Below are positions 21,985 to 33,954 of a DNA stretch of 64,000 nucleotides, piece by piece (within the stretch, counting starts at the first letter, position 1; every line of letters begins with the position of its first letter). Source of the stretch: Larix kaempferi (taxonomy: Eukaryota > Streptophyta > Pinopsida > Pinales > Pinaceae); assembly GCA_027924585.1 (NCBI GenBank), contig BSBM01000092.1, positions 6,252,501 through 6,316,500 of the forward strand, in the 5' to 3' direction. The notes under the pieces were generated by a model. It had not been told where the DNA came from. It ran no database searches and saw nothing but the letters and a program-made list of their open reading frames with translations. Both the position numbers and the translations under genes were made by a program.

Positions 21985-23422
21985 ACCAACTTAGGCTCAT
22001 TGTAGCAGACTTCAATGCTCCAACGAAGACTTGATCGAATTGGAGGGGAGGCGAACCACCAGAATACCCCAGATATTGTATATGGCATGCACACAATCTT
22101 CAAGCACAGTCTAGACAACTCCACATGAGCTCACCATCACGAACTTGATTCACAAATTTCCCTCGTTGAATTCCTTGACATTCACCAAATAAGATTTAGG
22201 GTAGCTCCAAGAGCTCAAGCAAGCACTCACGCTCTTCACGCAAGCACCAACGTTCTTCTTTAAGGCAGCAAGCACAAAATCTCCACAAAGTCTTTCAAAT
22301 TGCAACACCACTCAGCACTATTCAACTATCTCCATTCTTGCAGAAATCCATAACGTAGCTTCATGCAGCATCAAAGGGAAACCTGACTATAGGAGGAGGG
22401 CATCATTCAATATGGGAAACACTTCCATTGAATGCAGGATTAAGGGAATAATGCTTACACTATTTACATAGGGTTACTCAGATCACCAATCCCCGTACCA
22501 ATGAGAAGTGTCTTTCCTCCAAAGAACACAGCTCCAAAAAGGTATTACACAGGTCATAAATTTATGTCTTAGCTCTAGAGGCTGTGAATATACAAAATTA
22601 GCTTCATAAATTACGGTTCCGGAGCACCCAAGTAAAAATATCCAAGAACACACTCAATGAATGAGGTCACAACTCCTTAGAGTTGCAAATATGAGAAGAA
22701 AATATTTTTGGCAGTGAAAACTAGGGAAGACTGGCCGACAGATGAGTTGTTACAATGGACAAAGGGATGACATAAAACATGGGAGATAATGGTTACAGCA
22801 GACTGGCTAGAATAATCATGTAGAGAGCATAACGATTTTTCTTTCTTTTCAAAAATGCCTTCAATTTTGGAAAGGAGAAGTACGCAGATATTAGGAGAAT
22901 ATCAACAGTCGAAAAATATTTTGGGAAGTAGTCTACAATTTTCGGAGTGACCAAACTAAGAACATTGGAATGACATTCATATCATAGGAAATAATGGATC
23001 TCAAAATTATAACTTCCTAAAGTACACTCGCAAACAGAAATTAGGGTTAAGATAAGAAATCATGAAATCCCTTGATTAGGGAAGTGGATGTAGGACATAG
23101 TTCCAAGAACGCACCACAACTATCAACCAAGATCTGATTAGGTTACCCCTTTGTGAAAATAGGAAAATTGGATGGAACAAAGTTAAATGCAAGAAGATAC
23201 ACAAACAAAATAAAAGTGAATCCTCAATGTATTTCTCATTAACCAAATGTACGTATAAATACAAGGAGAAATGTCCCTTGTGTTTCATATTCCCAGGTGG
23301 AATTTTGGACTCCAGGGTGACTCTTGGTCTCCCTGAGAATTAGACTCCAACAAATATTATGAAAGCTTTAATTTATTTTATGAAATATAAGTTATAACTA
23401 ACCTCTTTGTTGTTTGTGATAG
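21985..23422. other. No gene; possible minus-oriented LTR remnant
   Basis: This is the right-hand continuation of the DNA hit by the copia element. On the minus strand the stretch from 23352 starts TGTTGGAGTCTAATTC and has a TATA-like TATTTATACG about 100 bp in, which looks like the start of a copia-type LTR. The other end is not settled: AATAT follows 23352; GATAT precedes a TG at 22077 (one mismatch) and AATAT precedes a TG at 257. No coding sequence is recognised. Confidence 0.3.
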
Positions 23423-25218
23423 AGAGAAGTCAAGCAGAGGCTGGACGAATCCGTGAAAAGTACCCTCATATAATTCCTGTAAACTCATGAACTAATGCCA
23501 GATTAAGACATATTTTTATTTGTTAGGCTATTGAATATTTTCTCAATAAAATAATGTATTAGATAGAAATGAAGATAAGTTTATTTTACTACCTTGATTG
23601 AACTTTTTTGCTAGAAATTGAGCATCTTAATGGATTACACCTAAAATCTTGCAGACTATTGTTGAGAAGGCAGAGAAGAGCGACATACCAAACATCGACA
23701 AGAAAAAGAAAGTACTTCTGTAAAAAAGTATCAAAGACATCTTTGGATCTTTTCTGGAGTCATAGAAGCAATATAATTTTCTTAGAGTTCTTCTGCATTG
23801 ATTTCAACATTATTTTATTGCATACATTATTACCACTATGAAGCTTTTGCCAATCAATGTTGATCCTAAGATTCAAGTTGACATGTTTTCATTGTTCAAT
23901 AATTTTAAATTTGTTATTTACATAGGTGAGTGGCTATTAGGACCATATCCATGTGAAAGAAGTGAATTCGAAATGGGTCACCTAACACCTTTTATAGGGT
24001 GTGACCATTTTTCTATCTTCCGGTCATGTTGGGTCCCTCTTTTTTCAATATTGTATTAATCCCACCCTAGAGACTCTAAGACAATGAGAGGTAAGGCAAT
24101 GAGAGGTAGCATGTAATACAATATAACATTTTGCTTTAGGTTCTTAGTAACCTCAGTCTCGAAAGCTTATCTATTTAATAAGTCATTCATTACTATTTTC
24201 CTTGTGATTTTGATGCCATCCTTCAACTAAATAACAATAACTAATCATTTCAACTATTGATGGACTCCATAACTATTAACTTATGCCAGATAGCCTCAAG
24301 GCTCATATAGTCCAATAGATTCATATGCTTGTCACAAAATTTTAAGTAGCCTTTAGTTGTTAGTGTGCCAGTCTTTTGGGTACATTGTCCATATGTTAGT
24401 GCATTTGAGCCTTTTTGCATGCATCTTTTCCTTGAATAGCTAAAACTTCCCAGGGTTGTTTCCTTCTATGCAAGTACTTTGGTGCTTTATTCTCTGCTTT
24501 TTACAGATAGCTGTAGAGTTAATTTAATGAAATTATTTTAAAATTTAAATTCTCCCCTCTTGCTCCAAATATTAATCATCCAGAGTGGTCTGGTGAATGC
24601 TTCTCCTTGAGAAGACAGTCTTCAGTCAAATATTATCACACTTGTATTGTTTAAATTTGCTAATATTATCTGAAATAATGATTTCCTAATTTTAGTATTG
24701 GGTTTGACAGTATTTTGAAGTTCATCATACGTTTAATGACATGATTTTGGATTTTCATATATGTAGTGCCAGCAGATCTTATTGTGGGGCAATTTGTATA
24801 TGTGATTCACAAGAGAATAAAGTTTAGTCAAAAGAAAGAAATATTTATATTTGTGAACAATGTGCTGCCACAAACTGGTAAGTTCAATCAACTTGAATTA
24901 ATACAATACATAACTTTGCAACAACCACTTTTTGATTTATTATTTTATGGCATTACCTGGTTCCAATATAAATTGTCTTGTTCCACTCTATATTTTGCAT
25001 AAAAATACATTTTAAATTGACCCTGGATTTCCTTTCCATATTTAGAGGTAGTGTTGAGTATTGTTTGATCGAACTTATTAGTTTCTCATCCATATGATGT
25101 ACTTATTTCCATGCAGCGACTCTGATGTCATCTAGATGGATTTCTTTATTTCACATACAATGGTGAAAATACATTTGGCCAAGACAATGAGGCTTCTTTG
25201 GATCCTAAACAACAATAG
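23423..25218 (+). pseudogene. ATG8 (autophagy ubiquitin-like protein) pseudogene, four exons
   Basis: ATG8 is conjugated to phosphatidylethanolamine through its C-terminal Gly and builds autophagosomes. Four exons are readable: 23423-23478 (QAEAGRIREKYPHIIP), 23655-~23719 (VEKAEKSDIPNIDKKK), 24767-24877 ([19 protein letters not shown] and [12 protein letters not shown]) and 25117-25218 (TLMSS, then DGFLYFTYNGENTFG after a shift, ending at TAG). GT/AG splice sites flank exons 2, 4 and 5, so this is a duplicated genomic copy, not a retrocopy. Exon 3 has about 4 extra bases after the Lys run, which breaks the frame. The last exon lacks about 23 bp (the IYEEHKDE region), another frameshift. The first exon (N-terminal ~12 residues) is not seen. 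The PNIDKKK and VYVIHKRIK wording resembles the ATG8e-type branch. Family call is secure; dead status is strongly supported. Confidence 0.9.
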
Positions 25219-27248
25219 AATTTATCCAGAATTTGATACAGTGTTGAATAGACAACATAGATGGATATATGTAGATGTTATCAAATTTTTATTTATATGT
25301 ACAGGCTACAAGTAACTTTCTAGATACTTCCTACCATATGTCTTGACAACTTGATGATGTAGACAAACACTGCCAAAAGATAAAATCTTAACCTCTATGT
25401 TACATGTTGTGATTAATATGTTACATGTTATTAGGCATTAAATTTGGTACATTCCAAACATTGTGACACTTTCGAAGTTATCTAAAATTGATTCTTGTTT
25501 TTTATTTATATTTTTTTTATATATACGTAGTACAAATGGATTAATTATGGTGTAAAGAAAATCCTAATAATCGGTTCAAGTATAGCTCTTCTCTTTGTAT
25601 GAATGATACATGAAATGGTTTGAAAATTGTTTCACTGTGAATGCTTGGTAGCTGTATGGTGTTATCTGTGCTATACGACCTGACTCTTGAGACCTAGTTC
25701 TACTATAGCTGTTCTATTGGTATGGATGATATATGAAATGGTTATGAAATTATGGAATTATGAATGTTATTAACTGCTGTTATCATCCATGTCTTCTGTT
25801 TTTATTTATTTATATCGTTCGCATGTTTCTATCTTGCTTTGTTTGTAGGTGTATGGTTGATATCCATTTTATACGTACCCATTTGTTACCATTGTATCAA
25901 ATTTATACTATGCTGGTATCACCTTCATTGTAGCTATCATGTGTTTGTAGCTATCATGTGTTGTTTGGTTGTAAAATGCGATTGATATAAGATAGTATAT
26001 TTGCAATTATTATTGAGTATTGAGATTAAAAGGATTTATGTAGACCTTTTTCAGTTAATATTAGGTACTTTTGTAGATTTTTGTATTGCAAGATGTTATT
26101 GGGTTATTTTCCTTTCTATTAAAACCGTTATTCATGGAATATTGTGCTTATCGATATATTTGAGTTACATAATCATTGGAATTTTGGTTTAAAATTTCAC
26201 ATGGTATCAAGGGAATCTGGATTAAAACATCAAATGGTATCACAGCTAGCTTTCGAGAGATTTTCATGTGACTTTGAGGAAGCATGATTGAAAATCCTTG
26301 CATAACTTATCTATTATAATCCAGTTTGTATTTCATATGTAAATTGACTACCAATCCACAGATTAATTCTTTTAGTCCTGAAAAATGGTAATGTAAATAT
26401 TGTTTGAGTCCTTCCTAATTGCTTTTCTTCTGTAGATAAGCTTGACTTCCTATCCACAATTTAATTTTTTCAGTCTTGAAGAGTGGCAATCCAAAAATTC
26501 TTCCTTCCTTATGATATTTATACTTATAGTGAATACGACACTAGTTATTATTATACGTGCGGTGTCACTGAGACATGACAACCATTTCCTGTGTTGCAAG
26601 ATATAATTGGGTTATTCCCATTGCATCAAAACCATCATTCATAAAATACAGAAAACCTTGTGGAAAAATAATGAAAACCTATCAATGTTGATTATGATGC
26701 TTGACTTAGCAGGGACACCAAGTGAGGGTACACAACAGATGCAGCCAACACAGGTAATTGATACTGAGACCTCCTGCATGAAGCTCAAAGCACTCAATCA
26801 CTCAAGTTATCCCATCAAGCTTACAATCCTTACTGATATGTTTTCTTATGGGCATACACTGAGCCACATAGTCCCTATAAAATGGAATCTAGTTTCAAAT
26901 GCTACATGAAGTGAAGCTTTATGGTACACTGCACACAATTTTATGTTTCTCCCCCTTATACAATAAGGAATTTCAATGGATATGACCAAGTTCGAAACAT
27001 TGCTTAAATCTTAATCAATGTGCTTCTCCATTCTATATAGAGGGATAGGAACCTAGGGACTTTTTAGAGCATGGTTGACTTACCTTGATTAAACTTGAGA
27101 TCAAAATGAAGTTATGTTTGCTGTGAGCATAAAGTTAGGTACTCATGCTGATAAGTTTTCAAGGGTACTTTCTTAAAACATCACAATGGTATACCCATGA
27201 GAATTCCATGTAATACCTTTAATTTGAATTTCACGTAATACCTTTAAT
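25219..27248. other. No gene seen
   Basis: AT-rich sequence. A diverged direct repeat is visible around 25570-25630 and 25690-25750 (ATGAATGATACATGAAATGG and ATGGATGATATATGAAATGG). Two short TGGTATCA blocks near 26202 and 26234 resemble copia primer sites but have no LTR beside them. An exon-like stretch near 26712-26752 bounded by AG and GT is not recognisable. Confidence 0.5.
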
Positions 27249-27518
27249 TTGACTATTTGGGGGACATGTTTCCAGTCGCAATTGCTAATTTAGTTGATGG
27301 TTGGAGTTTGGTTATTTTAGTTGATGTTTCCAAAAGCCTTTTAGTTGAAGCAAATTGTGTGCACATTGAAAAAAGCCTATTTTTGACTATTTGGGGGACA
27401 TGTTTCCAATTGCAATTGTTGATTTAGTTGATGGTTGGATTTTTGTTCTTTTAGTTGATATTTCCAAAATCCTTTTAGTTGAAACAAATTGTGTGCACAT
27501 TGCAACAAGCCCTATTTT
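27249..27518 (+). repeat. 134-bp tandem duplication
   Basis: Two copies beginning TTGACTATTTGGGGGACATG at about 27249 and 27383, with about ten differences and both continuing through CAAATTGTGTGCACATTG. A smaller doubled unit (GTAATACCTTTAATTTGA) lies just upstream at about 27210-27252. Confidence 0.85.
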
Positions 27519-29285
27519 TGCTTGTGGAAGATTGAGCAACCCTCCATTTTCTAATAGATTGATACCCTCTTTTGTGTGATTCAAACTCTTTCTATTTTTT
27601 GTATTTTAGATGCCCTAGCTTTGCCATTGAGTACATCCCAAATGGATTTTTTTTTTGTGGTTCTGTAAGTGGTTTCTTCTAAAACAATTCACATGTTCAT
27701 ATTTTATCACGGGGTTACTTAAATTTAAGCTCATAGGTCAGAACGATAAGAACCAAAAAATGGTAGATGTGCTTTTTAGTCATTACTTGTGGTTTTATAT
27801 TTAGAAGAGATCACCTACATATGCATAGCACTGATCGAGATGAAATGGTACAAAAGTTGGAATAATTGATCCAACTAAGGTAAGATGTCGGATCCTTTTT
27901 TTTCCTGATATGTGGAGTTGTACTAGCATTTACATAAATATATTTTTCAAGATGTCTAGGTTATATTTAGCTTTTAGAGTTTCGTGGATTTTATTTTGCA
28001 TTTTTTAGTCTTTTAATAATTTGTGTTTCTGATATATATGAAATTTAATATAAATGGCTTCTGTGAAAGTGAACTGTTCAAATTTTAGTCGCAATACGAT
28101 GCATTGAAACATAATTAACCATGATCTTAAACCTCAACACACATGGGCTCCTATGGTCAAAGAAAACTCCTTAAAACAGGGGAATCAGTGCGGCTTAGCT
28201 CAAGGACTGGTAATAAATGTTGGAGGTGGCCATTAATAGGGCGCCCAACAACTAGTTTGACTATATTTTGGCCCATACTTGGTGGATAAGTCATCATTTA
28301 ACCCTAAATAACTTCTAACAACCCCAGAATAAGGAAATAGGCACACTTGTGGATAAACTTGGCATTTATGGTAAACCACTAGTCTAATATGTGGACAAAA
28401 TCCCTAAACTAAGCATTATGAAGCCAAACAACACTAGGTAGAACAACATGAAGGTCCATGGCATGAATATGATGGTGATATTGTTCTAACAATGATGATG
28501 ATGATAACCACATGATGGGCCTTGACGAAGTATTGTAGCCATCAAATACTAAGAAGGCTTTCTCAACCAACCAAACATGGTTTCTAGAGTGTGCCAATGG
28601 CTTATGATGAGGGATGTTGGTGCAATTAGGTGGCTTGGATAAATATGTATGTGTATCAAGGCCTTGGGAATGAAATTTGAGGGAAAAAAACCATGCATTT
28701 GGTCGTAAAGAAACCATTGAGGAATCCAAAGCCATGAAAAATGTCTCAAAGCACCATGTATGACTTTGCAGGGATATCCATGATTCCATGGCACTATGTA
28801 TCTAGTTCTTTGGAATTGGGAGTTTGGAAATGGTCATGGGAGGAGACTTGAAGCTCGTGACTGAAAGGAATGTTACATTCATATTGGTTAGGTTGATAGA
28901 AAATAAAATTTTGAATATTTATTTCAAGTTATCTTGGTTTCTTTATGTATTAAATTTCCATGATAATTTGTACATTCAATTTTGCATAGCTCGTATAATT
29001 TTAACCAATCAGAATTCACATTTTAAAATTGGTAGATTTTTATTTTTATATAAAATTAACCCCATAACTTACCTACAATCCATATAACCTTTAACTCTTA
29101 ACCTACAATCCTTATAACCCTAACCCAAAAAAACCTAAACACCTAGAAGCACTTATGCACTTAGCGATTATGGTTTAGAAGAGGGACTAAAAGCCTATAT
29201 GGGGGAGGGGATCTAGGAATAAACCGACACATATATATTTATTGGGAAATAAACAATGTAAACATTACCCACCGAACTATGCAAC
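27519..29285. other. No gene seen
   Basis: AT-rich sequence. A 126-codon open frame on the minus strand at 28409-28789 matches nothing I know and overlaps another minus-strand frame. Telomere-like CCCTAA words near 29115 are too few to mean anything. Confidence 0.45.
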
Positions 29286-29370
29286 GTTCAGTAGAAGCGC
29301 GCACACGCTAGGAATGCTCACGCACTTCTAGCACGCACGCATTCCTAGTGCGTGCGCACCTCTGCTGAAC
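29286..29370. repeat. 85-bp GC-rich inverted repeat (hairpin)
   Basis: Arms of 32 bp (29286-29317, starting GTTCAGTAGAAGCGCGCACA; and 29339-29370, ending GCGCACCTCTGCTGAAC) pair at about 27 of 32 positions around a 21-base loop. The loop repeats the arm words CACGCAC and TCTAG. It is strikingly GC-rich in AT-rich surroundings. It could be a fold-back or MITE remnant or a transcribed hairpin. Confidence 0.85.
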
Positions 29371-29460
29371 ATAAAATTTAGAAAATAACCCATGCTCTTA
29401 TCTCTCATTCCTCGCATATTTTTTCATTGTTTTCATGCACAGTCTGACAACCATTTTCAT

Positions 29461-29660
29461 TTTGGATTGAATTCACACACCATTTGGTGTTTCTTTGACA
29501 ATTTGGATCGAATACACACTAGTTGGACTCTATTTGGCTCTTTGGATTGAATACACACCAATTGGGCTCTAATTGGCTCCTTTTAGTGAGTACACAATAG
29601 TTGGACTCTGTTTGGATCCTTGGATTGAATTCTCATGCTTCTTGGACACACTTGAAATCT
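29461..29660 (+). repeat. Five copies of a ~40-bp repeat
   Basis: TTTGGATTGAATACACAC-type units recur at about 29461, 29502, 29541, 29580 and 29620. They contain the words TTGGACTCTATTTGG or variants; copies are clearly diverged. Confidence 0.8.
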
Positions 29661-30365
29661 TCTTACATATAGTGGATACATCAAAAGAGCATTTTATGTT
29701 TGAAGCAAAGAGCAATCATAATACTTGACTTATGGTGACGATTTTATCTTGTTAAATGTATTTTAGTCTTCATTCACTTTGTTTGAATTGTATCTATTTT
29801 AGTTTTTCCTCATGAATTGTATGATAAATGTATTTTAGTCTTCTTAATCTTCAACATAGACAATCAAAACATCTTAACACAAAAAACTAAAACATGCACC
29901 AAGCAATGCTTTCAACCTTTCATGAAGATAATATAAAAAAATTACTTGCATCACCACCAATAACCTTTCATAATCACATAACTCCATCTAGTACACAATT
30001 TATTTTTGAATTCCTCATGATTTCACTACAACAACTCACACAAACACCTAATGAATCAAACTCTTAATATTTTGGGGCTATTTTCCCTCATCCTAAACAT
30101 GAAAATGAAGTGGGTAGGAGATTTTTTTTTTGTAGGGAATGTGCTCCTACTAACATCCCATACCACCATCCAATACCATCCAATTGAGTTCCTAGAGGTG
30201 ATGTTGTTATATCTAGGGCATTCTCAATAGCTTTTAAGATTATATGAAAACATTCTCACTAGATGTTGTTGTACATAATCAATTTCTACATCGAGTTTTA
30301 ATATCTTATTGGTTATTTATTCTTGCAGGGGTGATATTTTTGTTTTGTTAAAATTTTTATTGAAT
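29661..30365. other. No gene seen upstream of the transposase-like remnant
   Basis: AT-rich. The phrase AAATGTATTTTAGTCTTC occurs twice (near 29755 and 29826). It may hold the 5' flank of the transposase-like gene, but no terminal inverted repeat could be paired with the downstream side by eye. Confidence 0.4.
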
Positions 30366-33300
30366 ATGGGAAACAAACGAAATAATAAAAGAAAGTCTAG
30401 AAGGAAGGATCTGCCCCCTGAAAAGTCCCATGAGATAAAATAAAAGGCCAGGTTGTACATGGAAAATCATAGACATCAAAATGTTAGTGCCTTAGATCCG
30501 TCAACAAGCAATGACGAAGTGGTTGAAGTCAATAAAATATTGGTTGATGCCGAGTATGAAGGGATGGATGTTGAACAAGTTGTTAATTTGCAACCTCCCC
30601 AAGAAGATCACACACATATTGAACACACTCCCTTGTAGGACCAAATCGTGAACGAAGGGCCACAACAAACCGGTGACGATACTCATACTTCCTTACCGAA
30701 TCCCTTGCCTCGACTATCAAGCAGACAACAAAGAAATCCCAGATGTATTCATGTGGATGAAAGTTCTTTTTCAGGACTTTAAGGTAATTTTCCCAAACAA
30801 ACTATCTATTTCCATTGTAACAGGATAATCAAAGAAGTTTTTGAATCCAAAATCAATGCAGCAAAATGCCAACTGTTTCTGGCTTTGTTAAAATCACATT
30901 GTCTAGCTCATGTTAAGAGAATTTTGGGCATAAAGGTAGTTAGAAGTTTAGAGGCCAACAGTCATGTTGTTAGAAATCTATAGTTTGCATTTAATTTGAT
31001 TGGAAAAACTTCTCATACAAAATATTTTAGTGCGGCTTGTCGTGTACTATTGGAATCGATTGTAGACAAATCCACAAGGCAACATCACCTACTATCACAC
31101 ACATGTAAAATATTCAAAGTAGATAGAAAGACTCTTTAAAATATTATGCTATTAGAGAAAAAATTGATACCCCAGGCCACAAATATTGTTGGGCATTTGT
31201 TGGTAGGTTACCTTGTTCAAACATGAAGCTTATTGATGCTGTTAAAGAACTAGTACAAACATTTTGGCATGATGACACTAGACCATCATCAAATCAAAGA
31301 GATGTGTTAAAGTTGACAAAATGTGTTAAGGGGTGTGAACCCCATGTCAAGAAATTCTTTGACACGACACAAACGGAAATCTATGAGAGGTTCCAAAATG
31401 AGCACACAGAATTGAACTTGGGACAAAGGTCCTTTGAAAAATGAAAACCTTGGTATGTTAGAATTTGCATTGATCCCAACACATGTTCTTGTAAGATACC
31501 ATGTAGAATTTGAGTACTATTATGATACATATAGACATATATTTTGTGATATGCATACTAACATTGTACAGAACTTTCCATTGTCACAACCACCAAATGC
31601 ATCCAAAGAATTTATACATAGCATAATGTGTCCAAGACCTGAAGGACAAAAATATTATAAAAGATCATGTTTATATGGGACATGTTCCAGGTGCAGTGTA
31701 TTTGCATTATTGAGTTGCTACATCCATGAAATCGAGGAACACGAATTTGGGAGGATGTTAGTAGAAATGAAAAACTTAAAATACATAACATATCAAGTAG
31801 ATAGTGCGAAGGAAAGCAAAAAATTGCATTGGTGAAGTCACAGGTAATCTAAGTTTGCATACTTTCATACTGTACATGTTGAATTTATACATATATATTC
31901 AAATTGAAAATGTCACATTGTATTAATGCCCTTGGTTTTGTGGCAACAGGTAAAAATTTGCGATTTCATGAAGAAATTCCACGAAAAGACCGAGCAGTAT
32001 GTACAACATGTCCATGTAGCACGATGGCAGGATGAACAGTATAGACAGTGCAGGTTGTATACTTTGCTGAAAACTACACCATGCAACCACAAAATGAGAT
32101 TCAAAGTCAATACTACCATTCAGACCAAGTTATCATAATGGTCCATATCATGTATAGGCACGTGCTAGAGAGAAACAATGACATGAGAATAATATTGAAA
32201 GATACCAACTTCTACATCAGTGTCGACAGGTGCCATGACCTGCATTATGTGCAGCATTGCTTCAAAATTTTCTATGATCAGCTGAAGGAGAGAGGTATAC
32301 AGATGGATCAACATTGTATATGGTCAGATGGTTGTGCAGGCCAGTTAAAAAATGCACTTGTATTCCAGTGGTTGAGTATTTTGCACAAGACTTGTGATGT
32401 GCTGCATATATGCAACTATTTTGAGACCGAGCATGGAAAGGGAGAGAATGACGGGGCTGGAGCATGTCTCAAAACTTCCCTACAAAGGAAGGAGATGAGG
32501 TGCATGAAAAACCCTCATATTCAGGATGCAAAATCCATAGTTCAATGGTACTTTGCAAAAATGTTAGATCGAACCACAAAGAAACACAGACCAACATGTA
32601 GAGGGCATGTTGTATACATTTCTAGCATGTGGTTGATATAGACCGAGCGTGTTCTTATAGTTTTAGTATTGTACAAGGCACTCGTGGATTTCATTCGGTT
32701 CGAAGTTCAAACAACCCCTTATTTGAAATATGGACGTAGAAACTCTCTTGCTTTTATGGGCCTTGCAGCAATTGTGAGTGGGATGATTGTGAATAAATGG
32801 ATTGGGTTGATGAATGTGATCATGTATTACTTGCAGTGGACCCACGTGTAGTTGTTGAAACAATCCAGTTAGAGGAAGGCCATTCCTCTATTTCGAATGA
32901 ATATGATCATATATCTGATCTTGTACATGTAGGTAAACATTTCTGCATTCATATCCTAGTTCCCTCCTTGTTTTTGTAATTATCCAAGTTATCAAACCAC
33001 TACTTTTTGGAATATGACCGTAAAATGCATTTTTGCAAAACACATCTACGCAGTTGTCACCCCGATAGATAGTGCAATTGGCACAAATTATTGGTTGTCA
33101 TGATGCATCCATGGGAAGCAAACCCTCCTCGCGTCACTAACCGATAGTGAAGGAATTACCTTTTCGACTGGATTGGTGGTTGTTTAGGGAGAATATCTTA
33201 CAGTAGATGGAAAGGGACCAAAGAGAAATGGATACACATACACATATTATAGACCAGGTTCACGAGTGTATCACTTTACACACTTAATCGTTGGTACAAA

Positions 33301-33425
33301 CATCCAACTACAAACAATGTCAACAAAGTCATCAAACAAGGTCCGATACTTACTACCTCATGCATAGAACGAGAGATTGTTTGAGATAGTAAAAAATAGA
33401 GAGGATCCAGAAGGACCAATTGATT
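30366..33425 (+). pseudogene. Decayed transposase-like gene of an unassigned plant family
   Basis: Possible start ATG at 30366 (MGNKRNNKRKSRRKDLPPEK, basic). Pieces in order: SRQQRNPRCIHVDESSFSGL (~30720); a block with ACRVLLESIVDKSTRQHHLL (~31030); FWHDDTRPSSNQRDVLKL and LGQRSFEK (31260-31440); a Cys segment MCPRPEGQKYYKRSCLYGTC (~31627-31690); a probable 106-bp intron (31844-31949); EIQSQYYHSDQV; FYISVDRCHDLHYVQHCF; IWSDGCAGQLKNALVFQW (~32318); NYFETEHGKGENDGAGAC (~32415); a second Cys segment CFYGPCSNCEWDDCE (~32750) in another frame; and YDHISDLVHVG before a second possible intron. The end near 33425 reads VYHFTHLIVGTNIQL. About ten stops or shifts break it. The SDG and HGKG/DGAGA blocks look like a DDE-type catalytic layout with zinc-binding clusters, but the family and chemistry are inference. 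Some cellular or domesticated gene is the alternative. Confidence 0.6.
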
Positions 33426-33429
33426 AAAG

Positions 33430-33954
33430 TACATAGTATATTCATGTGATTGTTTATTCATGCATGTCTAATGTTATTCATGTTAGATAGTTTATTTGAT
33501 ATCGTTATCTTATATCGTTTATTTTATGTTTGAGTTATGTTTAAGTTACTATTACAGTACATTGATGTTTCACACCAACCACTCCAATTCAAGTTTCCAT
33601 CCCTTTAGGAAAACTTCACATGCATAAACAAGATTGAAAACTCATCTTATATTATAACATTTCATAATATTCAATAGAAATTAGAATCAATACACATTAA
33701 TGAGTACACATTTTTCATTCACAAATCACAATGAAACATATAGATGCATTGAAATTTGATAGGCATTGGGCAATAGATCAAGATGTCGGAACCATATTTA
33801 TCATTAAGTCATCAAAATCAAAATGTATTATAGAGATGTCGGAATGCCACTAGGCATTGGAAAATTCCACTAGGGTGGACTAAGAGGGCCTTCCTTAGAA
33901 ATCTCATCAAAATAAATATTTAGTTCTAGGATAACCTCAAACCATTTGATGTGT
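33430..33954. other. No gene seen
   Basis: AT-rich sequence between the transposase-like remnant and the satellite array. ATGTCGGAA recurs near 33784 and 33836. Confidence 0.4.

Noticed and set aside
22077-23352. A complete minus-oriented LTR with TSD
   Set aside because: Only the 23352 edge and a TATA-like box look right. The left end gives either an imperfect duplication (GATAT/AATAT) or a perfect one at 252-256 that would place the KIN17 exon inside the LTR, so I did not call bounds with confidence.
26195-26260. Two TGGTATCA blocks as copia primer-binding sites
   Set aside because: No LTR end or gag-pol sequence adjoins them; the 8-bp word is common enough by chance.
28409-28794. Minus-strand 126-codon frame as a gene
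   Set aside because: No recognisable domain, an equally open frame overlaps it, and the surrounding sequence is ordinary AT-rich spacer.
29100-29130. Telomere-type repeat
   Set aside because: Only isolated CCCTAA words, not a tandem run.
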